This document shows positions 33,161-46,659 of a stretch of 64,000 bases of DNA, in pieces. The DNA lies in assembly GCF_026210795.1 (NCBI RefSeq), contig NC_089455.1, positions 248,001-312,000 on the forward strand. The letters are read 5' to 3'. The stretch's first letter is position 1, and each line of letters begins with the position of its first letter. The translations under genes and the position numbers were made by a program. The notes under the pieces are model-generated. The model was not told the DNA's origin. It searched no databases and saw only the letters and a list, made by a program, of their open reading frames with translations. The stretch comes from Rhizophagus irregularis (taxonomy: Eukaryota > Glomeromycota > Glomeromycetes > Glomerales > Glomeraceae).

Positions 33161-36100
33161 TTTTGACAATTAATAATTATGAACAAGGTAATGTATATTT
33201 AATTATTTCTTAATGTGAATTAAAAGAAATAGAAAAAAAAAAATATTTTTTTTTCTAAGCTTTTTTCTTATTAGAAGGGAAATTTATTGAATGTAAAAAT
33301 GGAAGGATTGTGTGGGGAAAATTTATTTCTTTTTATAATATTATGTGAGTCTTGCTTATCAAATTTAGGAGGGAGTTTTATTAACACACTTTCCTTTTTG
33401 GTCTCTTAAGAACGCATATTAGAATCTCATTAGAATAAACAAGGCAGAAGTTCTATGTGGTATCACAAAAAGTACAATGTAATCTTACTGTGAGTGCATA
33501 GAGGTTTGGTTTTTTAAGGAACTTATTATGAAGAGATGATCTCTGTTTGTGATAAGGGTTCGGAGTTTAAAGAAAAAAAAATAAAAACAAAGGAACAAAA
33601 TCTATTTTTATATCTGGAAATTGACCGTATTAATAAACATTTTACTTCTGCGAAATTTATTCTAAAAAGCCATTTTTTTGAAAAATGTTTTTTTTAAATA
33701 ATGGAAAATCTCCCTTCACTGCATAAATGTAATTTCCATATATGAATACATTAAATCCATTATACGTTATAAGGTGATTTGACGTTATTTATAATTTTTT
33801 TTTTATTGTGTTCCAAAACTTTCAATGCGCCCAATAAAGCGCAAAATAACTTGATTTGAACATTACGGCAAAACGGCAAGTTACTGATATGGCACATTTT
33901 TATAGTTGACAATGTAAAATACGAAAATAGTTTTAATTGTTGTTGATCTACGATTAATTAACAATTTTACCAACCTATACTGATAAAGGAATGATTATCC
34001 AGAATCGACTGATTTTTTTTCATTGGATACTAGACTAAATTTGGCAAGTAAGATATAATAATCAATTCCTATAATAAAGTTATCACAAACTTATTCGGAT
34101 AATATTCAAACATGGGTTACATTTGTGTTACTCTTAATTTTTTAATTAAAGATTTCTAATGGTTTCACGGGTCAAAATAAACTTATCATTCATATGAAAA
34201 AAGTGTAGATCACGAGGGTTTCCCCATATTTATTTGATCTTTTTTGATGCCATAATCAAATAGTATATCAAAAAAGATAAGCAATAATCTAATACGGAGG
34301 GAATACGGTTTTTTTTTTTTAATCCTTTTTAGTTTTTTAATAAATATTTTTTTTTAAATTATGAAAATAATAAATAATAATAATAATAATAATAATATAA
34401 TAAATAATAATAATAGCCTTTGTTGTTTGTATGCACATATTCTTTAAAGAATTTCTTTTTTTTTTCTTTGTCTCATTATTATTTCATTGATCTCGTGATC
34501 TTCAAATACTAAAAAACTTATTAAATTTTTATATTTTTAAATTTTTAAATTTTTATTAAAAAATAAAAAAAAATATAATAATGATAATAAACAAATAAAA
34601 TAAAATAAAGGAAAAAAAAAATAACATCTCTATGATTAATAACAAAGTTTTTCTTATTATAAAAGGTATAAAGGCTTGAGAAATAACAAGTATTAAGAGA
34701 GATAGATACTTGCATAATTTTCGCGCCTCAGTTTTTTTTTTAAACGTTAATTTACATTGTTTACTTAAGGGTAAAAGGAAATAAACAAACAAATTATTAA
34801 AAAAAAAACCTCCGGACAAGAAATGCAAAATATCTATCAAAAATAGAAGGTCTATTATTCAATATTAGACCAAATACGTTTAAATCGAGGAATTGAAGAC
34901 AAAAAAGGTTTCCTATTTATGGTAACTGCTTTTTAAAATGGAAATTGATAGCATGTAGTTTTTTCCATTTTTTAACATTTTTAAAATATGAATATTTGAC
35001 CAATCAAAAAAAAAAAATAGTGGGTGCTTTTACCTGATACCTTTTATAAATCGGTTGGTAAACGCTGTGCGTGCGCTGCGCTTGTTGGTATTTATTGTTT
35101 TCTGGGCAATTTCTAAGCCTGTGATCTTTAATAGATGATTCCTATAGATGATTCCTTACAAGTTACAAGTTATTGTTAAGTTGATTAAGAATATGCGAGA
35201 TTTTTACTGAGTAATTAATAAATTAGTAATTGAAATATCAGGAATATACTGACCGATATTTTTTATGAGACATCCAATATTGAAATCATACATTTGGGTA
35301 AGTAATTAAGTATATTTCCAGCGCAAATAAAATCTTATCCTAGGACAATTTCTTTGGCATTGCGTACAGTTACGTGGAGTATAGATATATTATATATTAC
35401 GATATAATCATAAAGTTAGAAACTTCTAGGATAATAACTTTTCGTAGTAAATAAATTTTATTGGATAATTCAATAATTCATGTATTTATGTAACATAATG
35501 AACATAATGAAAATTGTGATTTCGATTTTTCAAAGTAAAAAAGTTTTGTGTTACACTCTGCGTCACACCTGCGTCACAAACATGTGACTAGTATCGACTC
35601 CTTATAACAACGGTCTTTGTCCGATATCCTTCATTCAATAAGTAAGTTATTGTTCGGTCATTACGCCGATTTCAATATTTGGATAATTGAATTTCTCGGC
35701 CATTAATTCCCGTATAGAATCGACTATATACAATTTGTGTCTAAATAACAACTTTTTCTCATAATATAATATATTAGATATTGTAGACTGAAAAAAATTT
35801 GAAATTGATAATTTAATTTCGGCAAATTTTGTAGACGCATAAGTTACCGAATCTTGACGTAACACAAAAATTCGGTATTGCCACAATTGGTTATGTGGCA
35901 TTAAAATAATAATTAATAATTTTAGCCACAACATTATATAATGAAAGTTATGTAAGTAACACACAAATCACACAAAAAATTCTGTACCTAATTATAATTG
36001 TAGGGGTTTTGTTTGGAACTTTGGCTTTGTAAATCTCGATTTATTAAACTTTTCATTGATTAGTGGATTATAAATCAAAGTGGGGTGATTTTTTTTTTTC

Positions 36101-37097
36101 TACAAGAAATTTTATCGTGCGTAAAGTTAGATTTGTCTCAAAAAGTAGGAAAAAATAATTAATTTTTTTATTGACCGTAGTAAAATATATGTTCTAGTCC
36201 TTCGAAATGGTTGATCTATATTTCTAAATCAAGATTAACAATGACATAAACTTTGAGTTGAAAGGATTCTTTGTTAAACCTACTTGGGTTTCAAAATGTA
36301 TTTTTTTTTTTTTAATAAGATATGACCTAGACATAACTCAGATTCCTATTGTATTCTTTTTTTAGTTCAACCCTTTCAATTATTTGGGTAAACTAATTTA
36401 TTATTTTTAGATTTGAATGAGCAAAAAAATTTTTTTTTTCTTTTATTTTTTTTTCCCTGTTGTTTGTTGTCAACTGTCAGCTGATGATTTTTAAAAAAAG
36501 GCCGGGGTTACGCTAAACTCTTTTTTTTTCACTCGGCTTACATTGTTCGGAATTAAAACTCAATCTGCACCTTATTTTAATTTCGGCCTTAACTATTTAC
36601 GGGTGTTTCAATTTTTGATGTAAAAAAACAAAATTATGTTTTACAAATTTCTTAAATTTCCTGGAATAAAAATTAAAAATTTGGTAATTGTGGCTGTTGT
36701 AATGTTTATTAAAATGAACAACAAAATCTAGAAATGGGATCACAAATAAGTAAAAATAAAGTCTATGAAGTTTATTAGCCACAATTAAAAACATTTATCT
36801 TTTTAATAATTAATACCAATGATTTGGCTACAAATTAAATGTCATTGTAACCAACTGTAATAGTGTATAAATTTTGTAAATCATTTATATTTTTTACAAA
36901 ATTCCGGTTTCGGTAATCATCATTTTTGAATTGATTGGAGAAAAACATAAATACCGTGTCATTCGTTTTTTCTTTCATTTTTTTTTTTAAATCAACCCTC
37001 AGGAAAAAAAATAAAAATTCGAAGTTAAAAATATATATTATATATATATATATAAATTAAGCACTTTTTTTTTTTAAAGTTAAAGAATTACCTTATA
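33161..37097. other. Divergent intergenic region between HMG2 and HMG3
   Basis: 3.9 kb, AT-rich, no confident gene. It must hold both promoters; no element could be assigned firmly (a long TATATATA tract lies at ~37030-37053 before HMG3). A 95-codon ATG ORF is annotated separately. ORFs at 34556 and 36597 are low complexity. Confidence 0.4.
35647..35934 (-). CDS. Unrecognised small ORF, possible gene
   Basis: From the ATG at 35934, 95 aa (MLWLKLLIIILMPHNQLWQY... ending GVMTEQ). The frame is open to a GTG at 35964 but ATG is the first proper start. The N terminus is short and hydrophobic. The remainder is balanced in composition with a charged C-terminal stretch (SIRELMAEKFNYPNIEIG) that looks more like protein than the surrounding AT-rich frames. 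No domain recognised. It could be a small gene, one exon, or a relic. Confidence 0.3.
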   Translation of the reverse strand: MLWLKLLIIILMPHNQLWQYRIFVLRQDSVTYASTKFAEIKLSISNFFQSTISNILYYEKKLLFRHKLYIVDSIRELMAEKFNYPNIEIGVMTEQ

Positions 37098-37988
37098 ATG
37101 TCATCATCAGTATTTTATAGACATCGAGTTTTTATTAATTCAAATGATCCTGGTATACATAACCAAATAATTGATGGTACTCAACCGATCATAAAACTTC
37201 CCTTCCCTCCTTATATCGATCCGTATGATTTAATTATTAAATCTCAAGATGGTAAAATCCCATCTCGTTCTCCTAACGCATTTATTATTTATCGTAAAGT
37301 TTTTATTGAAACTGCTAGAAATGAAGGTTATATTTTGCCAATGACCGTTATTTCCTCAATGGCATCGCAATCCTGGGAACGGGAAAGCGAAGAAGTTAAA
37401 GAGGAATATAAACGATTATCTAGAGAAGCTTTTGATATTCGTAATGAAATGTTACCAAAAGAAAAACGTAAAAGAAAAAGAGGAAAGTGGAACATCATTT
37501 CTTTCGAAAAATCAAAAAGATCCCGTAAAAACCCTGTACAAAGTCCTTCTCATCAAGAAATTACGAATTCAACTTCTAATATTAGTCCAGTAAATGTAAA
37601 TCTTAATAATAATAATAATAATAATAATGAGATTAATAATAATGAAACTAGTTCTATTATTCCTTCATTTGAACAGTTTAATTTTGATTTTACTCAATAT
37701 ATGAATAATATGATTCCAAGTCCTGAAATTCCTGAAATGTATAATAGTCCAGGATCTTCAATCATTAGTTCCCCCGAAATAAATGATTACACTCCTCCCG
37801 CCGAGAACAATTTAGTCGAAACTCCAATTTTATACGAGGAAGAATTGTTTAACTTAATGCCAATTAATAACGAAATTCGAAATACTGAACAATTCTTTAA
37901 TTATAATTTCGACGAATCTCAAATAAATCCGACATTTTCGACAATTTACGAACCTTCCGAATTGAACTTTAATTTTTATCATTACTAA
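37098..37988 (+). CDS. MATA-HMG-box protein 3
   Basis: 296 aa, intronless. N terminus MSSSVFYRHRVFINSNDPG carries the F-[ID]-[DN]-S motif. Lead-in LPFPPYIDPYDLIIKSQDG (34-52), HMG box (~57-115: SPNAFIIYRK, MASQSWERES, YKRLSREAF), then a strongly basic KEKRKRKRGKW (~121-131). The C-terminal part has an Asn run coded by AAT repeats (~37602-37629), then SPGSSIISSPEIN, and an acidic YEEELFNLMP motif shared with HMG4. Closest to HMG4 by lead-in (DPYDLI), tail wording and orientation, so the two are probably a duplicate pair. Probably nuclear; role unknown. Confidence 0.9.
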   Translation: MSSSVFYRHRVFINSNDPGIHNQIIDGTQPIIKLPFPPYIDPYDLIIKSQDGKIPSRSPNAFIIYRKVFIETARNEGYILPMTVISSMASQSWERESEEVKEEYKRLSREAFDIRNEMLPKEKRKRKRGKWNIISFEKSKRSRKNPVQSPSHQEITNSTSNISPVNVNLNNNNNNNNEINNNETSSIIPSFEQFNFDFTQYMNNMIPSPEIPEMYNSPGSSIISSPEINDYTPPAENNLVETPILYEEELFNLMPINNEIRNTEQFFNYNFDESQINPTFSTIYEPSELNFNFYHY

Positions 37989-38319
37989 ATATATGATTTT
38001 TCAACGAATTTGATATTTTTTTAATGAATTTAATAATTTTTAACGTTTTTGTTATTCTACGAGTAATATTTTAAAGATTTTTAAAGTCAATTTTTTATAC
38101 TGATCGTCTTCTAGGATAGATTTTAATTTTTCTTATTATTTGAACGATGGTTTTTATAAGCGACAATTTTATTTGTTTTAAGATTTGTTTTTTACATAAT
38201 TTTATTTATTCTTTTTTTTTGAGTGTTTATAAGCGACAATCTTTTTTATTCTTTTTTGTTTTTATGAGTGACTATTTTATTTATTCTTTTAAGATTTGCT
38301 TTTTATGTTTTTTATGGTT

Positions 38320-38625
38320 TTTTTTGCATTTATCTTTATTCTTTTTATGGAAGGGAAATTTTTTTTGCATTTATTTATCCTTTTTATGTGAAAAGAAGAT
38401 TTATTTATGATTATTTTTATCCTTTTTATTGGAAGAGAAGTTTTTTATGATTATTTTATCCTTTTTATGTGAAGAGAAGATTTATTTATGATTATTTTAT
38501 ACTTTTTATGGAAGAGAAGATTTATTTATGATTATTTTTATCCTTTTATATGAAGAGAAGTTTTTTTTGCATTTATTTATGATTATTGTTTTTCTTTTTA
38601 TGGAAGGGAATATTTTATTATGAAA
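38320..38625. repeat. T-rich minisatellite after HMG3
   Basis: Five to six imperfect units of ~55-60 bp with the pattern GAAGAGAAGATTTATTTATGATTATTTTTATCCTTTTTATG. ORFs at 38147 and 38268 run through or into this repeat and are artefacts. Confidence 0.6.
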
Positions 38626-39475
38626 GAATATATATGTATATATATATATATATATATATAAAGAATACATGAATCAAATGTTCTTTTTTCTTTCTTCGAT
38701 AACAAACACAAACAAACAAATCAAACAAACAAACAAAAAAAAACAGAAAAAAATTCCTTTGATTCGTACTTTTTTTAAAAAAATAAATATACACATTAAA
38801 TCATAATTCGAACAATATACTGTTATGTAATGTATAATATACACACGTTTTTTATATAAATTATTTTTGGTAACTCAAATTTAAAATTACCTTTTATGGA
38901 AGTAAGAAATTTATAAGTGAAACAAACGTCATTGATTTCATCACGATTGATGGATAAACCTTAAACCTATAGGTCAATTTTATACCAGCAAATTCCGGAT
39001 GATTTATGGTGTACTGTGTATGGCAATTTCAGCGTAACGTTTTAAAAATTTCTTGTTTAACCATGTTTAATGAAATAATGATTTAGCCAAAATAGTTTTG
39101 GTTTTTTTTTGAACTTTCTAAAACTTCATAAACAAAAAAAAGGTATTCACGCACAACCGCATATTGAAGTTATTATAGTAATACCCGCCAAATCACTTTT
39201 TTTGTAATTTAAGTTTCATCTAAACCTAAAAAATTTATATAAAAGAAAAAAAAAAATTTTTTTTTTCATAACAATACTAATTAATATATATATAGAAATA
39301 AGGTGACTTTAATAAATTTGTACGGAGTGAGATAGGTACCTTATTACCATATCTAATATTATCATTGACTTTTTTTTTTACTCATTGAAATAAAAAATTT
39401 TGAAATACAAGTTAATTTTAGGAATTTTTAATAATCTTTTGAAAATACAATTTTAAAATTTTTAAATTTTTAAAA

Positions 39476-39515
<40 letters not shown>

Positions 39516-42500
39516 CATCAGTAGGATCTAGATTGTATACATCATTCGCAATTGGTAGATCAACAAGTTTTGTTATTGTCTCAGTTATAAAAAAAAAATT
39601 TTACGCCAGAACCCCAGAACCAAAACCACTTTACAAAAAAAGTTACTCTAATCAGCTGATATCATTTTAAAACTCAAATCAAAAACCGTAGCGGTGATCA
39701 ATGACGCATTAGTGAACCTAAAAAAAAATAAAATTTTTCAATTTTGTTCCGTTTAAAAGTACATATTAAGAAGGTGGAATTTTGACTCCTTAAAGATAGA
39801 ATTTATGACTGAATTCTTTATCTATATATTAAATAATTCGTCCAACTTGTAAAATGTTTCTTTCATTTTATCAATGAATTTGGTCTATTACCATTATTTT
39901 TAAAGACCATGAATGAATTTCAAAAATGTTAGAAGTAATGGGAGGAACGAGGGGTTAATGATATAATATTTAATATTTGAACCAATTGAACCGATCGTCA
40001 CATGACAAAACATTCATTATTTATGTAGTGTTACTAACGCTTCTTTAGTTCTTAGATTTTGAGTTTTTTTCAAAAAAAAAAAAAAAAAAAAGTAAATAAA
40101 TAAATAAATAAATAAAATTTTTTTTATATAATTATTTAGAATTTTAATTAATTTAATTGTGTAATGATAACACTAAATTAAACGTCAATTTGCAAACATT
40201 TTATCATTCATGGGAAGAATCGAAGTTACACGGTATATAATAAATAATATTCTCATATTCTAAAAATTTTTGTTTCGATCATTATTTTCAAATAATTTAA
40301 AATTCAAAAGTAATTGCGTCATTTTTGAAACAAATAAAGAAATAATATTTAATATTAAAATTAAAATGTTCTTTTATTTATTATGTTGTGTTAATTGAAA
40401 ACAAAAATTTATTTAGATCTAGATCAAAAGTATTTAAAAATATTTACAATAATACGTAATGAATAGACAACGAAATACGCAATAATTTTACGCCACTTAA
40501 TCATTGCAAGAACTTTTTAAAGAATAATAATAAGTTTTTTTTTTGAAACAAAAAATTTTTTTATAAAAAATAATTAATAAATACAAACAGACAAAATTAG
40601 ATAAAATCCATCACAAGTTTTTTTATACATAAAAAGTTAGTTTGTCTAAAAAAAGAAAGCAACAATAATTTACTTTAAAAAGGAGTTTTATTTCACCCTT
40701 CTAATCCCAAACAAGTTATGTTTTGAACAAAGTTCGTCAGCAAAAAGTAATTCTGTTTACAAGCAAAATAAATTTAGTTTCCAATTATTAAACATCAAAA
40801 TTTCACAATTTGCATGGTGTTGTACATAAGTCCAAATTTAGTACAAATTCTTAAATGTATGGTAATTATTATTTTGGACAATATTTTGCATCTTTCTGAT
40901 TATATTTATTTAGTGACAATCTGAACACATTAATAAAATAGATGCTTATAAAAACGCGGTAATTTTGGCTTCGAAAAAAAATTTCTCAAGATAAATGCAA
41001 AAAAAAAAAATGATATGATTAAAAAAATTCCCTTTTAAAAAAAACAAAAAAAAAAAAAGATTGTCTCTTAAGCATATGTGCAAAAAAAAATGCACATTTT
41101 TATAATAAGTTTATTATAATTATTATTTTTTATGAACCTACGAAATTTCGATTTCTTTTTTTCAAAAGAAATAAATTATTATGAATAATTAATTATTATA
41201 AATAATAAGAATAAATTAAAATCCATCCTAGAAGACGATAAAGTAATAATTGTTCGAATCTACCGAATTACGAAAACCATTTATACGAATTTCTACAAGA
41301 ACAGAGTTAACGTTATTGAAATCTTTATCTCTACCACGCTATCTCGAAATCGCGTTTACGGCGTTTACGAAAAGAAACGATTAATAATTAGTTATGTTCG
41401 TTAATTATCTTACTTGAATCATTTAATATATATATTTAATTGAAGAAAAGAATAATATTTAAATTTGAATTGTTCTCTTTAAGCATTTAGTAAAATAATA
41501 TTTTATAAATGCCTATTTTTTTTACATTTCATTAATAATTTTATCAATTGTATTTTTTTTCTTCTTTTTTTTTACCTTGCTCTTGAAATTTTAATTGTTT
41601 TTGATTGGTTCTTGTTCCTTAATTATCAAACATTCATAAACAAAATATTTATAAAATGATTTATTAAATATTAGCTGGTATTGAGATGATAAAATCTCCT
41701 TTTTTTTTCGATTAACAATAACTGAAATAAGATATTTCGACATGTAATGATCATAAAACAATATGAATATAAATATAATATTTTATATAAATATTATATA
41801 TAAATATTATATTATTAAAAAATAAAAATAAAAAAAAAATCTTTTTTTTTCCTCCTTTTTGTTAAAAAAGAGAATCGATGCGAAAAACTTGTGTTTCTTT
41901 TATAATTACGATTCTAGGACATAAATTTGCCTTATATAGATTGTTTGCTTGCAGATGATTTTATGTTGAATGTTTACTATATTGGAAAAAAACCGATGTA
42001 ACCGAACTGTGCATATCTATTTATGGAAGAACCGATGTTAACAATTATTGTATTGTAAAATTTCTCATTGTAATTTAAACGTGTACTTACTAATATATAT
42101 ATAAAATTTTAGTAACGGTTCAAGTTGCCATTCCCATTATTAAATGACTACTTACCTGCATTACATAAAATTTGAGGACTACTAAAGGTTATGTGTATAC
42201 ATAGTTAGAAAGAAAGAAACCATTTGTGATAATATTAAAAAAAGTAATCATCATAGTATGGCGTATTAGTGATATTATTGTGATTCAAAAGTAACCAAAT
42301 ATTGTTTTCCCCGATATTTTTTCGCCGAATTTGTTATTTATCAAACATTTATTTCTAATTATAATTTCTTATGCGGTTCTTCACCATTATTAAGAAATGT
42401 GGCTGGTATAGTGAAACTTTTGAAGATCTAAATCATTAAATAAGGAAAATCATTGCTAACAAATGTATTTTCCTAATAAAGCTTTTTACGGTGTTATTAG

Positions 42501-42740
42501 TATCCGTTAAACGGTTAAAGAGACGTCATAATATATATTGATACATTTTTAAAATGTAACACACCTTTTTAATAACAAATTTGTTAAATTTTTCGGTTCA
42601 TCGTTATATTTATACACCCCTTGTTAATCTATAATGTTAAATATTATGAAATTTTAGGACTCCGGAATCTATTTTTGAGCTTGGCAAGTGACAAACGGTA
42701 AAAAATATTTCCCTTCGAAATTTAGTGACTGACGAAAAAT
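38626..42740. other. Intergenic between HMG3 and HMG4
   Basis: 4.1 kb of AT-rich DNA with a TA tract (38636-38660), an ATT microsatellite (39478-39516) and an AAAT run (40093-40118). No ORF reaching gene quality. No gene seen. Confidence 0.5.
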
Positions 42741-42748
42741 TATAAATA
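42741..42748 (+). promoter_or_regulatory. TATA box of HMG4
   Basis: TATAAATA ~75 bp upstream of the ATG at 42820; the clearest TATA element among the HMG genes. Confidence 0.55.
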
Positions 42749-42819
42749 CACTCGCCTCAACAAGCCTCAATTCTTCAATCCAAAGAATAATTGTAAAAAT
42801 TTAATTAGTAACAAAACAA

Positions 42820-43911
42820 ATGTCTTCTCAAAATCGTACATTTGCTTTCGTCGATTCAAATGATGATTCGAAACAAATAATTACCATGAGTCGACCAATC
42901 ATTAAAGTTCCATTTCCACCTGTTATTGATCCATATGATCTCATAGTAAAAACTAAAGATGGAAGAATCAAATCTCGTGCTCCTAACGCTTTTATTATTT
43001 ATCATAAAATTTTTATTGAAACCGCTAGAAATGAAGGTTATCATTTACCAATAACTGTTATTTCTTCAATGTCTTCTCAATCATGGGAAAAGGAAAGTGA
43101 TGAAGTTAAAGATGAATACAAACGTATTGCTAAAGAAGCTTATGAAATTCGTAATGAAATGTTACCTAAATCCCAAAGGAAAAAAAAGAGAGGAAAATGG
43201 AATATTATTACTTTTGATAAAAAACGAACTCGAAAAGATAATTCACTTAAAATTCAAAAACCTATTAGAGAGACTACGGAACTAATTCAATTTTCTTCTC
43301 CTATTTCTTTTCAAAATATTTGTCCATTTCCACAATCTGAATCGTTTAATAAAACTAGTCAAAATTTTGAACAATTTGATTTTGATTTGCTTCAACATAT
43401 GATTCCTAATGAAATTAATAATTCTGTTGATTTAATTAATTTTGATTTTGATAATAATAATCAATTATTACTTAGTCCAGGTCTTTCAAATATCAGTTCA
43501 CCTGAAATAAATTCACAAAATGATTATAACTTTCAATCTTCACCAGAATCATTTTCAGATATAAATGAATCACCAATTATCACCGAAGAAGAATTATTTG
43601 ATTTATTGGAGCAAGTTAATGAAGATAATTCGTATGCCACGAATGAGGGACTTGGAATATCTGATTCAATTGAATTTGTTCCAACATCAACGTTATCTCA
43701 TAATTCAGAAGAAATTTTATTTTCTCGTGAATTGATAGACATGAACGCATTTAATGAAACAAACAACGCAATTAATGCAACAAATAACGCAATTAACGCA
43801 ATTAACGCAACCGTTACCGTTACTGAACCAAATAACGTAATTAACGCAATCGTTACCGAATCAAATAACGCAATTAATGCGTGGAATTTTGATTATCCTT
43901 ATTATTTGTAA
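42820..43911 (+). CDS. MATA-HMG-box protein 4
   Basis: 363 aa, intronless, the longest of the five. N terminus MSSQNRTFAFVDSNDDS carries the F-[ID]-[DN]-S motif. Lead-in VPFPPVIDPYDLIVKTKDG (30-48), HMG box (~52-110: APNAFIIYHK, MSSQSWEKES, YKRIAKEAY), basic SQRKKKRGKW (~118-127). The C-terminal half has the same ordered motifs as HMG3 (SPGLSNISSPEIN, then ITEEELFDLL) and ends with an extra Asn/Ala/Ile repeat (NNAINA units, ~43755-43880) not present in the paralogues. In the box, Arg of IIYRK is His here. Same orientation as HMG3, 4.8 kb downstream. Probable nuclear regulator. Confidence 0.9.
   Translation: MSSQNRTFAFVDSNDDSKQIITMSRPIIKVPFPPVIDPYDLIVKTKDGRIKSRAPNAFIIYHKIFIETARNEGYHLPITVISSMSSQSWEKESDEVKDEYKRIAKEAYEIRNEMLPKSQRKKKRGKWNIITFDKKRTRKDNSLKIQKPIRETTELIQFSSPISFQNICPFPQSESFNKTSQNFEQFDFDLLQHMIPNEINNSVDLINFDFDNNNQLLLSPGLSNISSPEINSQNDYNFQSSPESFSDINESPIITEEELFDLLEQVNEDNSYATNEGLGISDSIEFVPTSTLSHNSEEILFSRELIDMNAFNETNNAINATNNAINAINATVTVTEPNNVINAIVTESNNAINAWNFDYPYYL
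43755..43880 (+). repeat. In-frame repeat coding NNAINA units in HMG4
   Basis: About six to seven imperfect copies of AAYAACGCAATTAAYGCA, some with insertions (ACCGTTACC..., GAATCA). All stay in frame, so the tail length can vary without breaking the gene. Confidence 0.75.
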
Positions 43912-44039
43912 AGATATATTTCTAAAAATTTTGTATATTTCTAAGTTTTTTTTTTAATAAACCAATTATATGTTTATTATAGTATGATTAAGAAACGGGC
44001 GTCTTGCCTTGAATTCATATTTATATATATTTATATAAT

Positions 44040-44290
44040 TTTTGAGGAATATGAGACATATGAACTATGCCGTGATATATGCCGTGATATATGAAAGATT
44101 ATAGACTTTCCGTGACTTATGAACCATTAACGTGACATATGGATTATATATATGTATACTATTATGGATTATATATATAATATATGTATATAGTAAATTT
44201 TCTGGGACATATGAACTATTATGGATTATAGTATATGTGTATATAGTAAATTTCCCGAGATATATGAACTATTATAGGTTTTCTGTGATA
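44040..44290. repeat. Imperfect tandem repeat after HMG4
   Basis: Three to four units built on GACATATGAACTATTATGGATTATA plus GTATATAGTAAATTTYC; unit length ~55-65 bp. Confidence 0.55.
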
Positions 44291-46655
44291 TAAGGACTAC
44301 GCTTGTAGATTTTTTCTTTTTTTTAATGGTTTTTTTTTTACATTTCTTTTATTTATCTCCACTCACGCTTTATTCAAAACCATTGACATCTTTCTTTATG
44401 ATTAATTGTAAGCAAATATAAGTTTCTTATTATTTTAAGATAATAAAAATTTTTTTGCATACGTATTAAATCACATGCCTTTAATGAATTTAAATAATTT
44501 GACACGTGAATTTTTATAATTTCTTAAAAATTCTAAAAATTCTAATTTTTACGAATTCAAAAAAAAAAGAATATTTTTTTTTTTTTTGGAGAAAAAACAA
44601 AGTAAAAAAAAATTGTAAAAAAAAGAGGAACTTGTTACCGATGGATTTAAAAATAAAATAAAATTTTCAACAAATCTCGTTCAGTAATCCTTTAATAGAT
44701 ATCTGTTAAATTAATGAATGGACATTTACATTATTTGTTTAACCAAACTTTGTATGTAATACTTTTTAATATTCCGAAATCTTTTTTTTTTGAATATTTG
44801 TTTGTTAATAATTAAAAATTAAAAAAATAAAATATAAAGAAAAATTATTTTGATATACATTAAATTTCATTGAATGAAAAATATCTAATATTGATCAAAT
44901 CGATAATTGGTTTTTTTATGAATATTTAATAAGTATTCAAATCCAATCCATTTTCGTTTACTGAGGGCTGTAGATATCGCGCGATGTTATTCTAAGGACA
45001 AATGTTACAAACAAATCACTACCCAATTAAGGTCGATCCCTTGTGATACATTAATCGCAAAAAAGCATTCATTATCCTCATTACGAAAAATTAATAGGTT
45101 ACATAAGAAATTCATTATTAAACATTCATGTTGTACAACATTAAGGAGTGGTGGTATTACAGCAATTCAATGGCTAATCACGTGTGTATGACTAGTAAGC
45201 CAAACAAATCGGGATCCAGACCTGTTCCACAAGGTGTGTACGATTTTTTAACAAAGCAAAATAGCATTTGGGCGAATGTATTTTAGAATCGATTGATGAG
45301 ATAAAAATTTATATGAAAAAACAAATTAAATAACAGCAAAAAAATCTTCGATACAAATCTGTTTTTTTTTTTGAAAAAAGGAATTTAAATTAAAAAAAAA
45401 AAAAAATTTTTTTTTTTTAAATAATTTTTTTTTTTGTTTTTTTTAAAAAAAAAATTAAAAATTAAAAATTAATTTTTTTTATCTTCATTATTGTTTCAGT
45501 TTGTTTTTTATTTTTTATTTTATTTTTTATAATAAAAAAATAAAAAAAAAAGATAATCTCGGAAAAATTTTTTTATTATCAAATATTTGATTTTTTTTTT
45601 TTAGCATTTATTATTTCCTTTTAAAACAAATTTTTTTTTTGTTTTCTTTGTTTGTGCTCGAGTCCATATACCTTTTATCAATCAATATCTTGAAGAAATT
45701 TTTTGTAGTAAAAATTATTTTTTTTTCTTGTTTCTTATTAAACCTGTGCATATTTTTTGAGAAATTTTCTTTCAAAAATGTAAGAAAAACATAGAGGAAC
45801 CGAAAGTAAAGACATATTTAGTTACACAATACATTATTTCATGACATCACACTTTTATCGGTTGCATATAATTATTGTTTATATATATATGCTGCCAAAG
45901 ACATCTGATTTTCAAAGATCTTTAGGGATTGTTCGAAACCCATCATGATTATAAAATCTACCTAATCAAGTCTTCATATCGAAGTAATTTCCCATGAAAG
46001 ATATCATTACAGAAGGTGGGCTTGTGGAGGAGAAATGCTAATCTTTTTTGGGCTCAAGATTGACAAGCGCCGGCGTGAATCATACTTCACACCACATCAT
46101 TGTTATGAACGACATAATCTTGGCGAAGTTACAGCAGTTTTTTGATATTTGTTTTGATATTTAATAGAATCTTAGAAAGCAAATTTCCATTATATTAGCC
46201 ATCACAATTGAGGAACTCACAACGCATTTTTGGACCGCTGGATCGCATGAATTATATTCTCAAATATCAAACACCGAGAATTCAAATTATCTAATTTGAT
46301 CAGAATAATTGAGGGATAAAAACTGGAGAACAAGGCAAAAGCTGAAATACAAAAATCATAAAACTTTTAAATGTGGAACAAGATTTTAACAGAATCAAGA
46401 GAAAACTATACCGACTATTATTTCAAATTTTTAAGTAATTTTTTAAAAAGTAACTTCAAGATTTTAATTTTAATAAAGAGTTACTTTCTTTTACTCTTAA
46501 ATCATTGAATTGGGACCGAAAATCACCTTGAATGCCTTCGTTGTAATTCCGAAAAAGGTAATTTATTATTTATTATACAATTATAGCAATTTATAGGAAT
46601 TAAAATTTTATACATATATATTTATAAAAAGAGAATTGATTTAGTTTGCTTTTAC
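44291..46655. other. Intergenic, AT-rich with decayed patches
   Basis: Long A/T homopolymers (45360-45650). GC-richer patches at 44960-45290 and 46000-46260; in the second, a 36-codon plus ORF (46035-46145, MLIFFGLKIDKRRRESYF...) looks coding but is too short to place. No gene supported. Confidence 0.4.
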
Positions 46656-46659
46656 AAAT

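Noticed and set aside
33161-33169. Upstream TTG start of HMG2
   Set aside because: The first ATG is at 33160 and gives MSKRIS; the extra three codons are not needed.
41245-41275. Possible tRNA T-arm GTTCGAATC
   Set aside because: Surrounding bases do not fold into a cloverleaf.
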